Positions 26,689-35,238 of a DNA stretch of 64,000 nucleotides are shown here, in pieces. The position numbers and the translations under genes are program-made. Below the pieces are notes generated by a model. It was not told the DNA's origin and did not search any database. It saw only the letters and a list, made by a program, of their open reading frames with translations. Each line of letters starts with the position of its first letter. Position 1 is the stretch's first letter. The DNA lies in contig JAUIJL010000003.1 in the NCBI GenBank assembly GCA_030431255.1, positions 248,001 to 312,000 on the forward strand. The letters are read 5' to 3'. Origin of the DNA: Thermoanaerobaculia bacterium (GTDB taxonomy: Bacteria > Acidobacteriota > Thermoanaerobaculia > Multivoradales > J023).

Positions 26689-27795
26689 TCAAAAACAACC
26701 GGCTTTTGTTTCTTCCACAAGGTGATCGACCACCGCCTCTAGGCTGCCGGTCTTGCGATAGACCTCGAGCTGCCGATCCGCGCTCGTGCCTTCCGTGAGA
26801 ATGCGCTTGATGTATTCGACCTCGTTGCGGGAGCCGAGCTCGTCGACCACGTCGTCCACCAAGTCCAGAAGCTCTTGGGCGAGGAAACGGAAAGGGACCT
26901 CTTCCCGTTTGCCGAAGTCGATGAGCTGACCATCGGTGCCGTAGCGAACGGCTCGCCACTTGTTTTCGGTGATCAGGTGGTGTCGATAGGTGCGCCAGCT
27001 CTGGTTGTTCATCCGCAGCTTGATCAGCTTAGCGACAATGGCCTGGACCAAGGCGGCAATGCTTACCGCCTCGTCGACCCGGGTGCAGATGTCGCAGACC
27101 CTGAACTCGAGGGTCGGGAATTTAGGATGGGGCCGGATGTCCCACCAGATCTTGGTCGGCTCGTCGATACATTTGGTGGCCACCAAGGTGTCGATGAATC
27201 CTTGGTAATCCGCCCACGACTTGAGGCTGGGTGGCATGCCGGTGCGCGGCAGGCTTTCGAAGACCACCGTTCGATAGGACTTTAACCCAGTATCGCGGCC
27301 TTGCCAAAACGGAGAGCTGGTGGACAACGCCAACAGATGGGGCACGAAATATCGGGCCTGATTCATGACGTCGATCATCATTTCGCGATTTTCGAAACCG
27401 ACGTGAACGTGCATGCCGAAAATCAGCATGCGTCGCGCCAGCTGGGCCATGTCCGTGGCCAGCTGGGTGTAGCGCTCACCTTTGTTGGCGGTTTGGCTGT
27501 GCCATTGAGAAATCGGATGGGTGGAAGCCGCCGCGACCCGCACGCCCTTTTCTTCCGCCAGGCGACAGACCGATCTGCGAAGGCGAATCACCTCGGCTCG
27601 GACCTCTTGAACGTTTCGACAGATATGACTGCCGACCTCGACCTGGGACTGAAGAAACTCCGGTTTGACCTGATCTTGAAGCACGACACGTGCTTCCTCG
27701 AGGAATTCCTGCACGTAGGACTTCAGCTCTCGGGTTTCAGGATCGATGATCTGATATTCCTCTTCAATCCCAAGGGTCAGAGGCGGCAGGGTCAT
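26689..27795 (-). CDS. Carboxylate-amine ligase, YbdK/GCS2 family
   Basis: 368-residue glutamate-cysteine ligase type 2 family enzyme, ATP-dependent. Signature motifs: [11 protein letters not shown] at the N-terminus, FGMHVHVGF (metal/substrate site), [17 protein letters not shown], and [16 protein letters not shown]. The family includes YbdK, which has weak gamma-glutamylcysteine synthetase activity, and enzymes joining amino acids to other amines. No glutathione synthetase is adjacent. The gene is 5 nt upstream of the TAXI gene, so the two are probably one transcript. Confidence 0.9.
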   Translation of the reverse strand: MTLPPLTLGIEEEYQIIDPETRELKSYVQEFLEEARVVLQDQVKPEFLQSQVEVGSHICRNVQEVRAEVIRLRRSVCRLAEEKGVRVAAASTHPISQWHSQTANKGERYTQLATDMAQLARRMLIFGMHVHVGFENREMMIDVMNQARYFVPHLLALSTSSPFWQGRDTGLKSYRTVVFESLPRTGMPPSLKSWADYQGFIDTLVATKCIDEPTKIWWDIRPHPKFPTLEFRVCDICTRVDEAVSIAALVQAIVAKLIKLRMNNQSWRTYRHHLITENKWRAVRYGTDGQLIDFGKREEVPFRFLAQELLDLVDDVVDELGSRNEVEYIKRILTEGTSADRQLEVYRKTGSLEAVVDHLVEETKAGCF

Positions 27796-28042
27796 GGTGG
27801 GCTCCCTAGAGCGTCTAGGCTCGGAGTTGGCTGAAATGAGCCGGGGGTCACGGCTCGAAATCGCTCGGCTTGTCGATGATCGAAGGCGCGCAGCATAACA
27901 CGGGTGGATCTGCGATCTTGCGGTTCAAAGACCAGATTCAAAGAAGAAAAATCGAGATAAGATCGACCGGTCTCGGGCCCGGCGAGATCCCTCGGTCGGT
28001 ACCAGAAAATTTCTTGAAGATATAGAAAAGGACCCTGAGCTT

Positions 28043-28396
28043 ATGGCTGATTCGGAGCTTCACTCCAGGCGCTCTCGTAAGACGATTCACGGCGCCTTGG
28101 TGGCGGTAGACGCCCCTAGCCTAGCGGACAAACCTTGGGTGGTGGACGCCATTGACATCAATGCCAACGGCATGGGTTTGGTGTTGCCACCGGAAATTGA
28201 GGAGGGAACCGACGTCTTTTTGAGCTTCAAGCTGGAGGATCGCTTGGAGCTTTCGCGGGTACCGGCCAAAGTGCGTCACCAAGTGGGTGCCACCGGTGGT
28301 GTTGAATTCCAGCCGTGGCCGTCGAGCGAGCGGCTCCAGCTCCTGGAGTATCTGGTCGCCTGGTACGAGAAAGTAGATCGGGAATCGGGCGGCTAG
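28043..28396 (+). CDS. PilZ-domain protein
   Basis: 117-residue single-domain PilZ-like protein. The N-terminal Arg cluster (SRRSRKTIHG) and DINANGMGLVL correspond to the RxxxR and (D/N)xSxxG cyclic-di-GMP motifs; the second is imperfect (Asn for Ser), so binding is likely but not certain. FKLEDRLELSRVPAKVRHQ and GGVEFQ fit the rest of the barrel. ATG 28043 has AAAAGGA about 10 nt upstream. Convergent with, and overlapping by 4 nt, the next gene. No cyclase or motility gene is adjacent. Confidence 0.82.
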   Translation: MADSELHSRRSRKTIHGALVAVDAPSLADKPWVVDAIDINANGMGLVLPPEIEEGTDVFLSFKLEDRLELSRVPAKVRHQVGATGGVEFQPWPSSERLQLLEYLVAWYEKVDRESGG

Positions 28397-28968
28397 GGCA
28401 CTGGCCGGTAAACCAGCTCACCGTCCACGGTTTCGATGGTCTCGTCACGCAGCTCGATCCACCACAAAGAAAGGGTGACGTTTCGAGCCAGCTCTACTTG
28501 AGTCTCTACGTCGCCGTCGATCAGCACTTTTTGGAACGGTATCCAGCCCTGAGCAGGACCTTCGTCGGTTTGGTAGAAGTGGATTTCCGCCACCTTTGAT
28601 TCCGGGTCGAGAATGCCGGCGGAGAAGCTCAGCTGGAGGGGAAGATCGTCGTGGCTCAGATCTTGCCGCAGATCGGAGCTCGGAGGCCCGTTCACCACCT
28701 CGAGGACAATCGATCGTTTCGGACCGTCGGTGCCGACCCGTTGGATGGCCAACTCGAGGACCGTGCGTTGATCCACTGGAGGGTTCTCGGCTGGACCGGG
28801 CTCGGGCTCGAAGGCATACACCTGACTCGCGGGGGTTTGGCCTGCTATCTCGAGCGGCAAGACCACGGAAAGTCCGAGCAGGCTGAGAAGCGGCGCTTGA
28901 CGCAGGGGTGAGCCGAGCACCGACAACGACTTGGCGCGAGATCTGAGTTTCATGGCGATCCATTTCAT
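28393..28968 (-). CDS. Exported protein, unknown function
   Basis: 191-residue protein with a long N-terminal signal (basic start, then LLSLLGLSVVLPLEIAG), cleavable near AGQTPA. The mature part is short strands, acidic and without cysteines; I recognise no family. Phrases such as VLELAIQRVGTDG and GWIPFQKVLIDGDVETQVEL suggest a small beta-sandwich. Starts at ATG 28968 or internally at 28953. Not obviously linked to its PilZ neighbour, which is convergent. Confidence 0.65.
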   Translation of the reverse strand: MKWIAMKLRSRAKSLSVLGSPLRQAPLLSLLGLSVVLPLEIAGQTPASQVYAFEPEPGPAENPPVDQRTVLELAIQRVGTDGPKRSIVLEVVNGPPSSDLRQDLSHDDLPLQLSFSAGILDPESKVAEIHFYQTDEGPAQGWIPFQKVLIDGDVETQVELARNVTLSLWWIELRDETIETVDGELVYRPVP

Positions 28969-29111
28969 GACGGGCCTTGTGCTGAGCTAGAACCCACGCA
29001 AATCAGCGCCCAGCCGCCGACACGCGCGGACTCGAGAAGTATCTCATTGAGTGTCCGCCGAAGCGAGTCGGAAGCGGGCGCAGTGGTGTGGAGGCTTCGG
29101 GCAGTCCCTGA

Positions 29112-29155
29112 TGGGCGGTCCCGGGTGGGCGGTCCCGGACGGCCAAGCCCGGGAC
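29112..29155. repeat. 14-bp tandem repeat with hairpin
   Basis: Two 14-bp units, TGGGCGGTCCCGGG (29112-29125) and TGGGCGGTCCCGGA (29126-29139), followed by CCCGGGAC (29148-29155), which can pair with the GTCCCGG of either unit. It lies between rpmE2 and the exported-protein gene, about 144 bp upstream of the latter's start, and may act as a terminator or alternative hairpin for rpmE2. Confidence 0.6.
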
Positions 29156-29214
29156 GGGGCGCCTCAACGGGCAGTCTTCGTGGGCTTCGAAATGGCCGTC
29201 GGCGAGCCGTCGGC

Positions 29215-29460
29215 TCAGCCGCGCTTGCCGTATTTCCGTTGGAACTTCTCGATCCGACCGGCGGTATCGAGGAAGCGCTGTTGCCCAGTGAAGAAAGGGT
29301 GAGAAGCAGAGGAAATCTCAAGGCGGATCACGAAGTGATCAACGCCGTCGATGCTCCTCACCTCTTCGCTCTTGAGGGTCGAGCGGGAGATGAACTCGGT
29401 GTCGGAGCCGGTGTCGAGAAAGACGACCGGATGGTATTCGGGGTGAATTTCAGCCTTCAT
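29215..29460 (-). CDS. rpmE2: 50S ribosomal protein L31 type B
   Basis: 81-residue L31 of the zinc-free B type: starts MKAEIHPEYHPVVFLDTGSD, lacks the CxxC zinc pair of L31A, and ends HPFFTGQQRFLDTAGRIEKF. In many bacteria B-type L31 is made when zinc is scarce under Zur control; I see no clear Zur box here. It follows rpmB with a 17-nt gap, so the two are one transcript. Confidence 0.96.
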   Translation of the reverse strand: MKAEIHPEYHPVVFLDTGSDTEFISRSTLKSEEVRSIDGVDHFVIRLEISSASHPFFTGQQRFLDTAGRIEKFQRKYGKRG

Positions 29461-29477
29461 GTTTCAGATCCTTAAGC

Positions 29478-29720
29478 TCAGCAGGCGACGTCTTTCAACG
29501 TCAGACCGTTTTCCCGCAGGAAGGGGAGCAGGCCTTTTTTGTTGACGGTCCGCAGCGCTCGAGTGGAAAGACGAACACGCACCCAGCGTTTGAGCTCGGT
29601 GACGTAGATCCGCTTTTTCTGTAGGTTGGGACGCTGCCACTTGTTGGTGACATTGTGAGCGTGCGAGATGTTCTTGCCGCTCATCGGCTTTTTGCCGGTA
29701 ATCGCACATTTCCTGGCCAC
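29478..29720 (-). CDS. rpmB: 50S ribosomal protein L28
   Basis: 80-residue L28 of the large subunit: [20 protein letters not shown], then [13 protein letters not shown] and [15 protein letters not shown]. Only one Cys lies in the N-terminal motif and one at the C-terminus, so a full zinc site is not evident. GTG start at 29720 has AGGAGAT about 6 nt upstream on the minus strand. First gene of the rpmB-rpmE2 pair. Confidence 0.96.
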   Translation of the reverse strand: MARKCAITGKKPMSGKNISHAHNVTNKWQRPNLQKKRIYVTELKRWVRVRLSTRALRTVNKKGLLPFLRENGLTLKDVAC

Positions 29721-29895
29721 AGCCTTATCTCCTATCTCATCATCATCTTAGAGGTTGGTGGCGGCAATGCCTGGACATACCGCTGGCAGGAGCGCGGATT
29801 GTAGCCGAAGCCGGCCGAGGGATCAAGCGCCCAATCCGCCTAAATCGGCATAAAGACGCAAGAAATCCACAGATTTTCCACAGAGCGCTCGAAAG

Positions 29896-31122
29896 TCACG
29901 CGCAGAACCGCATGGACGCTAGGGCGAGAGCAGAGGCGACCCGGCGCAGATCCTCAAGGGGCACGTATTCGTCGGGTCCATGGGCTCGCCGCACGTCACC
30001 CGGCCCGTACATCACTGTTGGGATGCCGCCTTCGAGCACTAAGAGTCTCATATCCGCGCCGAATGTCATGCCTTCCAGCGGCGGTGGGTCCCCCTCGAGA
30101 TCGCTCACGGCCCGGCAAAGACCGGCGACGATCGGGTCGTCGACGGGCACGGATGCCGATTCGAATTGACCACCCCACCATTCCACGCGGGGCGGGTGTC
30201 GACGAAGCCAGGGATGCTCCTTGGAAGCAGCCGATACGGCCGACTCGAATTGCCCGCGGGCCGACTCGAGGGACTCACCCACGGCGACGCCCAATCGTCC
30301 CTCGCAAACCAAGGTGTCGGGGACGGAGGACGGCCAGTCCCCGGCCTTCAAAGTGCCCACGGAAAGAGGCCAGGGCAGGGAGTAACCTTCGAAAAGCTGC
30401 GGACGGGCTCGATTTCGCTCGGCTTCGAGCCGACCCAAGGCCTCGAAAATGGGCATGAACGCCTCGATGGCGCTCTGGCCTTCCTCACGGACGCAGCCAT
30501 GCGCCGCTAATCCTCGGACGGTGAGGCGAAAGTTGACCGCGCCTGCTTGGGCAGGGGCCACCGCGCGGCGGGTCGGTTCCATGATGATCGCGGCGTCCCC
30601 TCGGTGGCCCCGTTTCAAGGTTGCCAGGGAGCCGCAGCCGCCGTCTTCTTCGCCGATCACGCTGTGCAGGGAGATTTTTCCCGCCGGCTCAAACCCCGCG
30701 TCTCGGAGCGCGCGGATCGCCGCCAAGGCGCAGGCGAGGCCTCCTTTCATGTCACAGCTGCCACGACCGTACACCCTTTCCTCTGAGCCTTGGTCCTCGA
30801 CCGTGGCTCGCCAAGCCGGAAGGGTCCATTGGCCGACGTCCCCGATCGGCACCACGTCCGTGTGGCCGTTGAGCACAAGATGTTTGCCGCCCTGGTCTGC
30901 ACCCCAGCTCCCGACCACACCCAAGCCACGGCTTCGTTCCAGCTCGGCGCAGAACCGTGGGTGGCGTTGGAGGGCCTTGAAGTCGATCTCCCAGAGATCG
31001 ACGTTCATGCCCACGCCTGCCATCAGCTCGGCCATCAGCTCTTGGGCTTCGACTTCGGCAGGGCTTGCCCCAAGGCTCGGGATGCGGATCAAGGCGTCTA
31101 GGGTCTCGAGCAGATAATCCAT
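29896..31122 (-). CDS. M20 deacylase, ArgE/DapE family
   Basis: Zinc amidohydrolase of 408 residues. Metal-site motifs: LNGHTDVVPIGD (His, Asp), GRGSCDMKGGLA (bridging Asp), SVIGEEDGGCGS (catalytic Glu pair), IMEPTR, and a final AHGPDEYV His. The lid domain carries AAHGCVREEG. Resembles acetylornithine deacetylase and succinyl-diaminopimelate desuccinylase; the substrate is not settled and no arg or dap genes are nearby. ATG 31122 is chosen because the longer frame to 31212 adds only a low-complexity leader. Divergent from the PLP/YgeY operon, so a functional link to it is possible. Confidence 0.88.
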   Translation of the reverse strand: MDYLLETLDALIRIPSLGASPAEVEAQELMAELMAGVGMNVDLWEIDFKALQRHPRFCAELERSRGLGVVGSWGADQGGKHLVLNGHTDVVPIGDVGQWTLPAWRATVEDQGSEERVYGRGSCDMKGGLACALAAIRALRDAGFEPAGKISLHSVIGEEDGGCGSLATLKRGHRGDAAIIMEPTRRAVAPAQAGAVNFRLTVRGLAAHGCVREEGQSAIEAFMPIFEALGRLEAERNRARPQLFEGYSLPWPLSVGTLKAGDWPSSVPDTLVCEGRLGVAVGESLESARGQFESAVSAASKEHPWLRRHPPRVEWWGGQFESASVPVDDPIVAGLCRAVSDLEGDPPPLEGMTFGADMRLLVLEGGIPTVMYGPGDVRRAHGPDEYVPLEDLRRVASALALASMRFCA

Positions 31123-31431
31123 GGAGATCGCTTGAGTGACGCGGGATTCTGAGGGATTTGAGGGCTTAGACAAAGAGTTGCTCACCAGAATCGGTTGGGG
31201 ACAGGCCTCCAATGGGGGCGACGGATTCGGCCACGGCGGAGTCGGCGGAAAGCATACTGCACCCTGCTCGGATCACAAGGTAGGTCGGAAGATACCTGCC
31301 GCTGATTGCCGTCTACTCGCCCGTCGAAGTCGGATAAACTGTGGAGATGGACGGGTTTGGGCGGCGCTCGCTCCGAGAGACGTAACCCAGAGAAGCGCGA
31401 CCCAGGGCGTGAGCTGAATCAAGGAGGTGAC
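31123..31431. other. Divergent intergenic region before the PLP operon
   Basis: 309 bp between the M20 gene and the PLP operon. It should hold the operon promoter; GATAAACT near 31331 is a possible -10 but its -35 is poor. The perfect ribosome site AAGGAGGTGA lies at its right end (31421-31430). No RNA gene or repeat seen. Confidence 0.4.
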
Positions 31432-32985
31432 ATGCATCGAGAGCAGGCTCGTCATCGAGCGATTGAGCGTTGTCGAGAGCGCGGGGTCCTGATCCCGACC
31501 TTCGAGCAGATGCGACGACCCGATGGGCTGTCGCCGGCGATCCGTTCGGCCCTGGACGCCGTGGACATGCAAGCGGTTGAGCCGATCAACCTCTTTCGGA
31601 TCACCTGGTCGAACCGGCCCGCGTACAGCCGGACCGCGGATAGCCAACCCGAGCGCAGCCACCCCGAGCGCCGAGCCGACAAGGGGGCCGGCGCCGGCGG
31701 GTTCGGGCCGGTCAACATCTTGGAGATCCCGTCGCAGCTTACCGGAGTGCCGGCGCGAATTGTGGGTCTCGTGGGCCGACACTTTCCGACCGGAGCCCAC
31801 AAGGTCGGTGCGGCCTTCGGTTGTTTGGTGCCCCGATTGGTGGGGGGCGAGCTGGATCCCACGCGGCAACGGGCGGTGTGGCCGTCCACCGGTAATTATT
31901 GTCGCGGCGGCGTTTTCGACAGTGCTTTGCTGGGCTGCCGAGCCGTCGCCATCTTGCCGGAAGAGATGAGCCCGGAGCGATTTCAGTGGCTGGAAGCGAT
32001 GGGGGCCGACATCATCGCCACCCCGGGTTGCGAGTCCAACGTCAAGGAAATCTTCGACGCCTGCCATCAGCTTCAAGTCGACCATCCGGAAGATGTGATC
32101 TTCAATCAATTCGAGGAGATGGGCAACTATCTATGGCATCGCGGTGTCACCGGGCCCGCGGTGGAGGAGGCGTTTCGATCCCTGGCGGGACCCACCGATC
32201 GATTCGCCGGCTGGATCTCGGCGACCGGCTCCGCGGGCACCTTGGGCGCCGGCGACCATCTGAAAGCGATCTTTCCCGGCTCGGTGATCACCGCCGCCGA
32301 GGCCCTGCAGTGCCCAACCCTCCTGAGCTGCGGTTATGGCGGACACCGCATCGAAGGCATCGGCGACAAACATGTGCCGTGGATCCACAACGTGAGGAAT
32401 ACGGATGTGGTCGCGGCGATCGATGATCGGGACACCATGGCCTTGATGCGTCTCTTCAATGAGCCGGCGGGGCAAGAAGAGCTGGTGGCTCGTGGCATCG
32501 ATGAAGCGGTGGTGGGACAGCTCGATGCCTTGGGCATCTCGTCCATTTGTAATTTGCTGGCGGCGATCAAAACCGCTCGCTACTTCGAGCTGGACGAAAA
32601 CGACGTCCTCTTTACGGTCTTCACTGATTCCATGGACCTCTACCAATCCCGTCTCCAGGAGCGGTCGGCGGCTGAGGGCGACTACTCCCGCCTGCGAGCG
32701 GCGATCGATCTCGAACGCTATTTGTGGGGCTGTGGAACCGATCATCTGCGTGAGCTGCTCTACACGGACCGCAAGGCGATTCATCATCTGAAGTACTTCA
32801 CCTGGGTGGAGCAACAGGGCAGACGTGTCGAGGAGCTGGATGCGCTGTGGAGCCCGTCCTATTGGCGAGACCTCGCCGATCAGCTGCCACTTTGGGATGA
32901 CGCCATCCGGGCGTTCAACCGAGAGACCGGAGTCGAGGAGGCCCTCTACGGTGCGGCTGTCGAGGCGGGAGGCCGAGCCGAATGA
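31432..32985 (+). CDS. PLP-dependent fold II enzyme (lyase/synthase-like)
   Basis: 517-residue enzyme related to tryptophan synthase beta and cysteine synthase. The PLP lysine is likely Lys in FPTGAHKVGAAF; WPSTGNYCRGG fits the phosphate/substrate loop, and SATGSAGTLGAGDHLKAIFPG the glycine-rich cofactor loop. A C-terminal extension of about 150 residues (ELLYTDRKAIHHLKYFTWVEQQG) is not found in CysK. The reaction is not predictable, but beta-elimination from a small amino acid such as 2,3-diaminopropionate is plausible given the YgeY gene downstream. First gene of a five-gene operon; strong ribosome site at 31421-31430; its stop overlaps the next ATG by 4 nt. Confidence 0.85.
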   Translation: MHREQARHRAIERCRERGVLIPTFEQMRRPDGLSPAIRSALDAVDMQAVEPINLFRITWSNRPAYSRTADSQPERSHPERRADKGAGAGGFGPVNILEIPSQLTGVPARIVGLVGRHFPTGAHKVGAAFGCLVPRLVGGELDPTRQRAVWPSTGNYCRGGVFDSALLGCRAVAILPEEMSPERFQWLEAMGADIIATPGCESNVKEIFDACHQLQVDHPEDVIFNQFEEMGNYLWHRGVTGPAVEEAFRSLAGPTDRFAGWISATGSAGTLGAGDHLKAIFPGSVITAAEALQCPTLLSCGYGGHRIEGIGDKHVPWIHNVRNTDVVAAIDDRDTMALMRLFNEPAGQEELVARGIDEAVVGQLDALGISSICNLLAAIKTARYFELDENDVLFTVFTDSMDLYQSRLQERSAAEGDYSRLRAAIDLERYLWGCGTDHLRELLYTDRKAIHHLKYFTWVEQQGRRVEELDALWSPSYWRDLADQLPLWDDAIRAFNRETGVEEALYGAAVEAGGRAE

Positions 32986-33914
32986 ACCCTGAGCATCGCC
33001 AAGAGCAAACCCTGGACCCCGATGAGCTACCGGACGTCAGCATCGAACGCGACACCGTCCGGCTAGGGCTCATTCAATGTTCCGCGCCGTTTTTCGAAGG
33101 CTCCATCGACGAGATCAAGGGAGCGCTGTTGGCCAAACATGAGAATCTCGTGGAGGATGCCCATCAGCGCGGTGCTCAAATCGTCGCATTCCAGGAGGTC
33201 TTCAATACGCCCTTTTTCTGTGCCGGCGAAGACCCTGCTTGGTACGCCGCCGCGGAGCAAGTACCCGAGGGACCCACCATTCAGTGGGCCAAGGTGCAGG
33301 CGGAACGTTACGGCATGGTGATTGTGGCCCCGGTCTATGAACGGGCCATGCGAGGGGTCTACTACAACACCACCGCGGTGATCGACGCGGACGGCACCTA
33401 TTTGGGAAAGTATCGAAAAGTCCACGTTCCCCAGGGGTCAGGTTTTTTCGAGAAGTATTACTTCAAACCTGGAAATTTGGGTTTTCCCGTGTTCGAAACG
33501 CGGTTCGCCACCTTGGGAGTCGTGACCTGCTACGACCGCCATTTTCCGGAGATTGGTCGCGCCCTCGCTTTGAAAGGAGCGGAGATCCTGATCAACCCCA
33601 ACGCCACGATCAAGTCCACCAGCCATTACATGTGGAAGATCGAGCAGCCGGCCATGGCCTGTGCCAACGCCGTCTTCGTGGCGGCCGTCAACCGGGTGGG
33701 TTGGGAAGAGCCTTGGCTTTCGGGAAAATTCTACGGCACCAGCTATGTGGTGGATCCCCGGGGCGAGATCTTGGCCGAAGGCTCGGAAGATCAGGACGAG
33801 GTGGTGGTCGCCGACTGCGATCTGAGCGTGATCGACGAAATTCGGCACAACTACCAGTTCTTTCGCGATCGACGGCCGGACGCATATGGCGATTTGGTGG
33901 ACCCAAAGCTCTAG
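32982..33914 (+). CDS. Nitrilase-superfamily amidase, beta-ureidopropionase-like
   Basis: 310-residue carbon-nitrogen hydrolase. The Glu-Lys-Cys triad is visible: Glu in AFQEVFNTPFF, Lys in KYRKVHVPQ, Cys in VVTCYDRHFPE. GSGFFEKYYFKPG and ACANAVFVAAVNRVG match the beta-ureidopropionase/N-carbamoylputrescine amidase branch, which removes a carbamoyl group as CO2 and NH3. ATG overlaps the upstream TGA (ATGA), so it is translationally coupled to the PLP enzyme. The substrate is probably an N-carbamoyl amino acid or amine. Confidence 0.9.
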   Translation: MNPEHRQEQTLDPDELPDVSIERDTVRLGLIQCSAPFFEGSIDEIKGALLAKHENLVEDAHQRGAQIVAFQEVFNTPFFCAGEDPAWYAAAEQVPEGPTIQWAKVQAERYGMVIVAPVYERAMRGVYYNTTAVIDADGTYLGKYRKVHVPQGSGFFEKYYFKPGNLGFPVFETRFATLGVVTCYDRHFPEIGRALALKGAEILINPNATIKSTSHYMWKIEQPAMACANAVFVAAVNRVGWEEPWLSGKFYGTSYVVDPRGEILAEGSEDQDEVVVADCDLSVIDEIRHNYQFFRDRRPDAYGDLVDPKL

Positions 33915-33956
33915 CTAGACCCCCAAGCCCTAAAGACGTCCTAGGAGACCCTGGCA

Positions 33957-35222
33957 TTGGACAACGCAGATCGATCCGATGATGTGAGAAGCGCCGGCGC
34001 CGTCGAGTGGTTGGAGAGTGCGGAACGATACCGCGACGATTTGGTACGCCTGCTTCGCGACCTGATTGCCATTCCCGCCGAGAGCTGCCGCGAGGAGGCG
34101 CGCTGCCGCCGCCTCAAGCAAGAGCTCGACCGCCTGGGGTTTGAGCAAGTTTTCTTCGACCCCCTGGGAACCGTGGTGACGCGCATCGGAAACGGGCCCA
34201 AGGTTCTGTGGATGGACGGACATATCGATACCGTCGGAGTCGGTGATCCCGCGTCTTGGGAGCACGATCCCTTTGTCGGCAAATTCGAAAACGGTGAGAT
34301 TTGGGGTCGGGGAGCCGTCGACGAGCTGCCCGGGGTCGTCTGCATGGCCTACGGCGCCAAAGTGCTCATGGACCGCGGGATTCCCGACGATCTCACCCTC
34401 TATCTAACCGCTTCGGTAATGGAAGAGCCGTCCGAAGGTCTGGGGCCCGATCACTTCCTCGATTACATCGAGGAGCTGGGGTGGCCGAAACCCCAAGCTG
34501 TGGTGTTGGGAGAGCCCACGGATATGGCGATCTATCGCGGTCAGCGAGGACGTCTGGAAGCGGTGATCACCCTGCACGGCCGGGCCGCCCACGGGGCTCA
34601 ACCGGACCTCGGGGTCAACGCCCTTTATCGGGCCGGTGAGGTGTTGGCGGATTTACAGAAACTCTCCGGCCAATTGGGATCGGACCCGTTTCTGGGCCCA
34701 GGAACCCTGGTGGCGTCCGATGTGGAATGCGCCACGCCGTCACGTAACGCGGTGCCCGACTTGGTCCGAGTCTTCGTCGATCGCCGGCTGACCCTCGGCG
34801 AGACCCCGGAGCAGGCGTTGGAACAATTGCGAAGCCTGCCCAGCCTCAGCCGCGATGTGGAAGGAGTGGGCCCTGGAACCGTGGAAGTGGTGGGTTTTCA
34901 GGCGGAAGCCTGGACCGGTCGAGAGGTTCGTCAAGAAAAGGTCTATCCCACTTGGGTGGTGCCCGAATCCCATGATTTGGTGACCGCCGCGGCAAAGGCG
35001 GTGGAGGATGTCTTGGGTCACCCGCCGAGCATAGGTTGTTGGTCGTTCTCCACCAACGGCGTATCCACCATGGGTCGGCACGGCATTCCCACCGTTGGTT
35101 TTGCGCCCGGACTCGAAGATTTGGCGCACACCAATCGGGAACGGGTGGCGGTGGACGATCTCGTCAAGGCGACGGCGGTCTACGCCAGGATGTCGGAGCA
35201 ATTCGCCCGGCGAGCATCTTGA
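33957..35222 (+). CDS. YgeY-type M20 hydrolase
   Basis: 421-residue zinc hydrolase of the YgeY branch. Motifs: MDGHIDTVGVGD (His, Asp), GRGAVDELPGVVCM (bridging Asp; the usual DxKG is here DELP), VMEEPSEGLG (Glu pair), and the branch-specific CWSFSTNGVSTMGRHGIPTVGF near the C-terminus, ending with an AHTNRE His. TTG start at 33957 is preceded by AGGAGACC at 33942-33949. In E. coli and gut anaerobes ygeY lies beside ygeX (diaminopropionate ammonia-lyase) and hydantoinase in purine-ring breakdown clusters; the chemical role of YgeY is not well defined. Confidence 0.88.
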   Translation: MDNADRSDDVRSAGAVEWLESAERYRDDLVRLLRDLIAIPAESCREEARCRRLKQELDRLGFEQVFFDPLGTVVTRIGNGPKVLWMDGHIDTVGVGDPASWEHDPFVGKFENGEIWGRGAVDELPGVVCMAYGAKVLMDRGIPDDLTLYLTASVMEEPSEGLGPDHFLDYIEELGWPKPQAVVLGEPTDMAIYRGQRGRLEAVITLHGRAAHGAQPDLGVNALYRAGEVLADLQKLSGQLGSDPFLGPGTLVASDVECATPSRNAVPDLVRVFVDRRLTLGETPEQALEQLRSLPSLSRDVEGVGPGTVEVVGFQAEAWTGREVRQEKVYPTWVVPESHDLVTAAAKAVEDVLGHPPSIGCWSFSTNGVSTMGRHGIPTVGFAPGLEDLAHTNRERVAVDDLVKATAVYARMSEQFARRAS

Positions 35223-35238
35223 TGGGCGTCTTGGCGCG

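Noticed and set aside
29112-29155. Confident Rho-independent terminator for rpmE2
   Set aside because: The hairpins are real, but on the minus strand no T-tract follows, so I list it only as a repeat.
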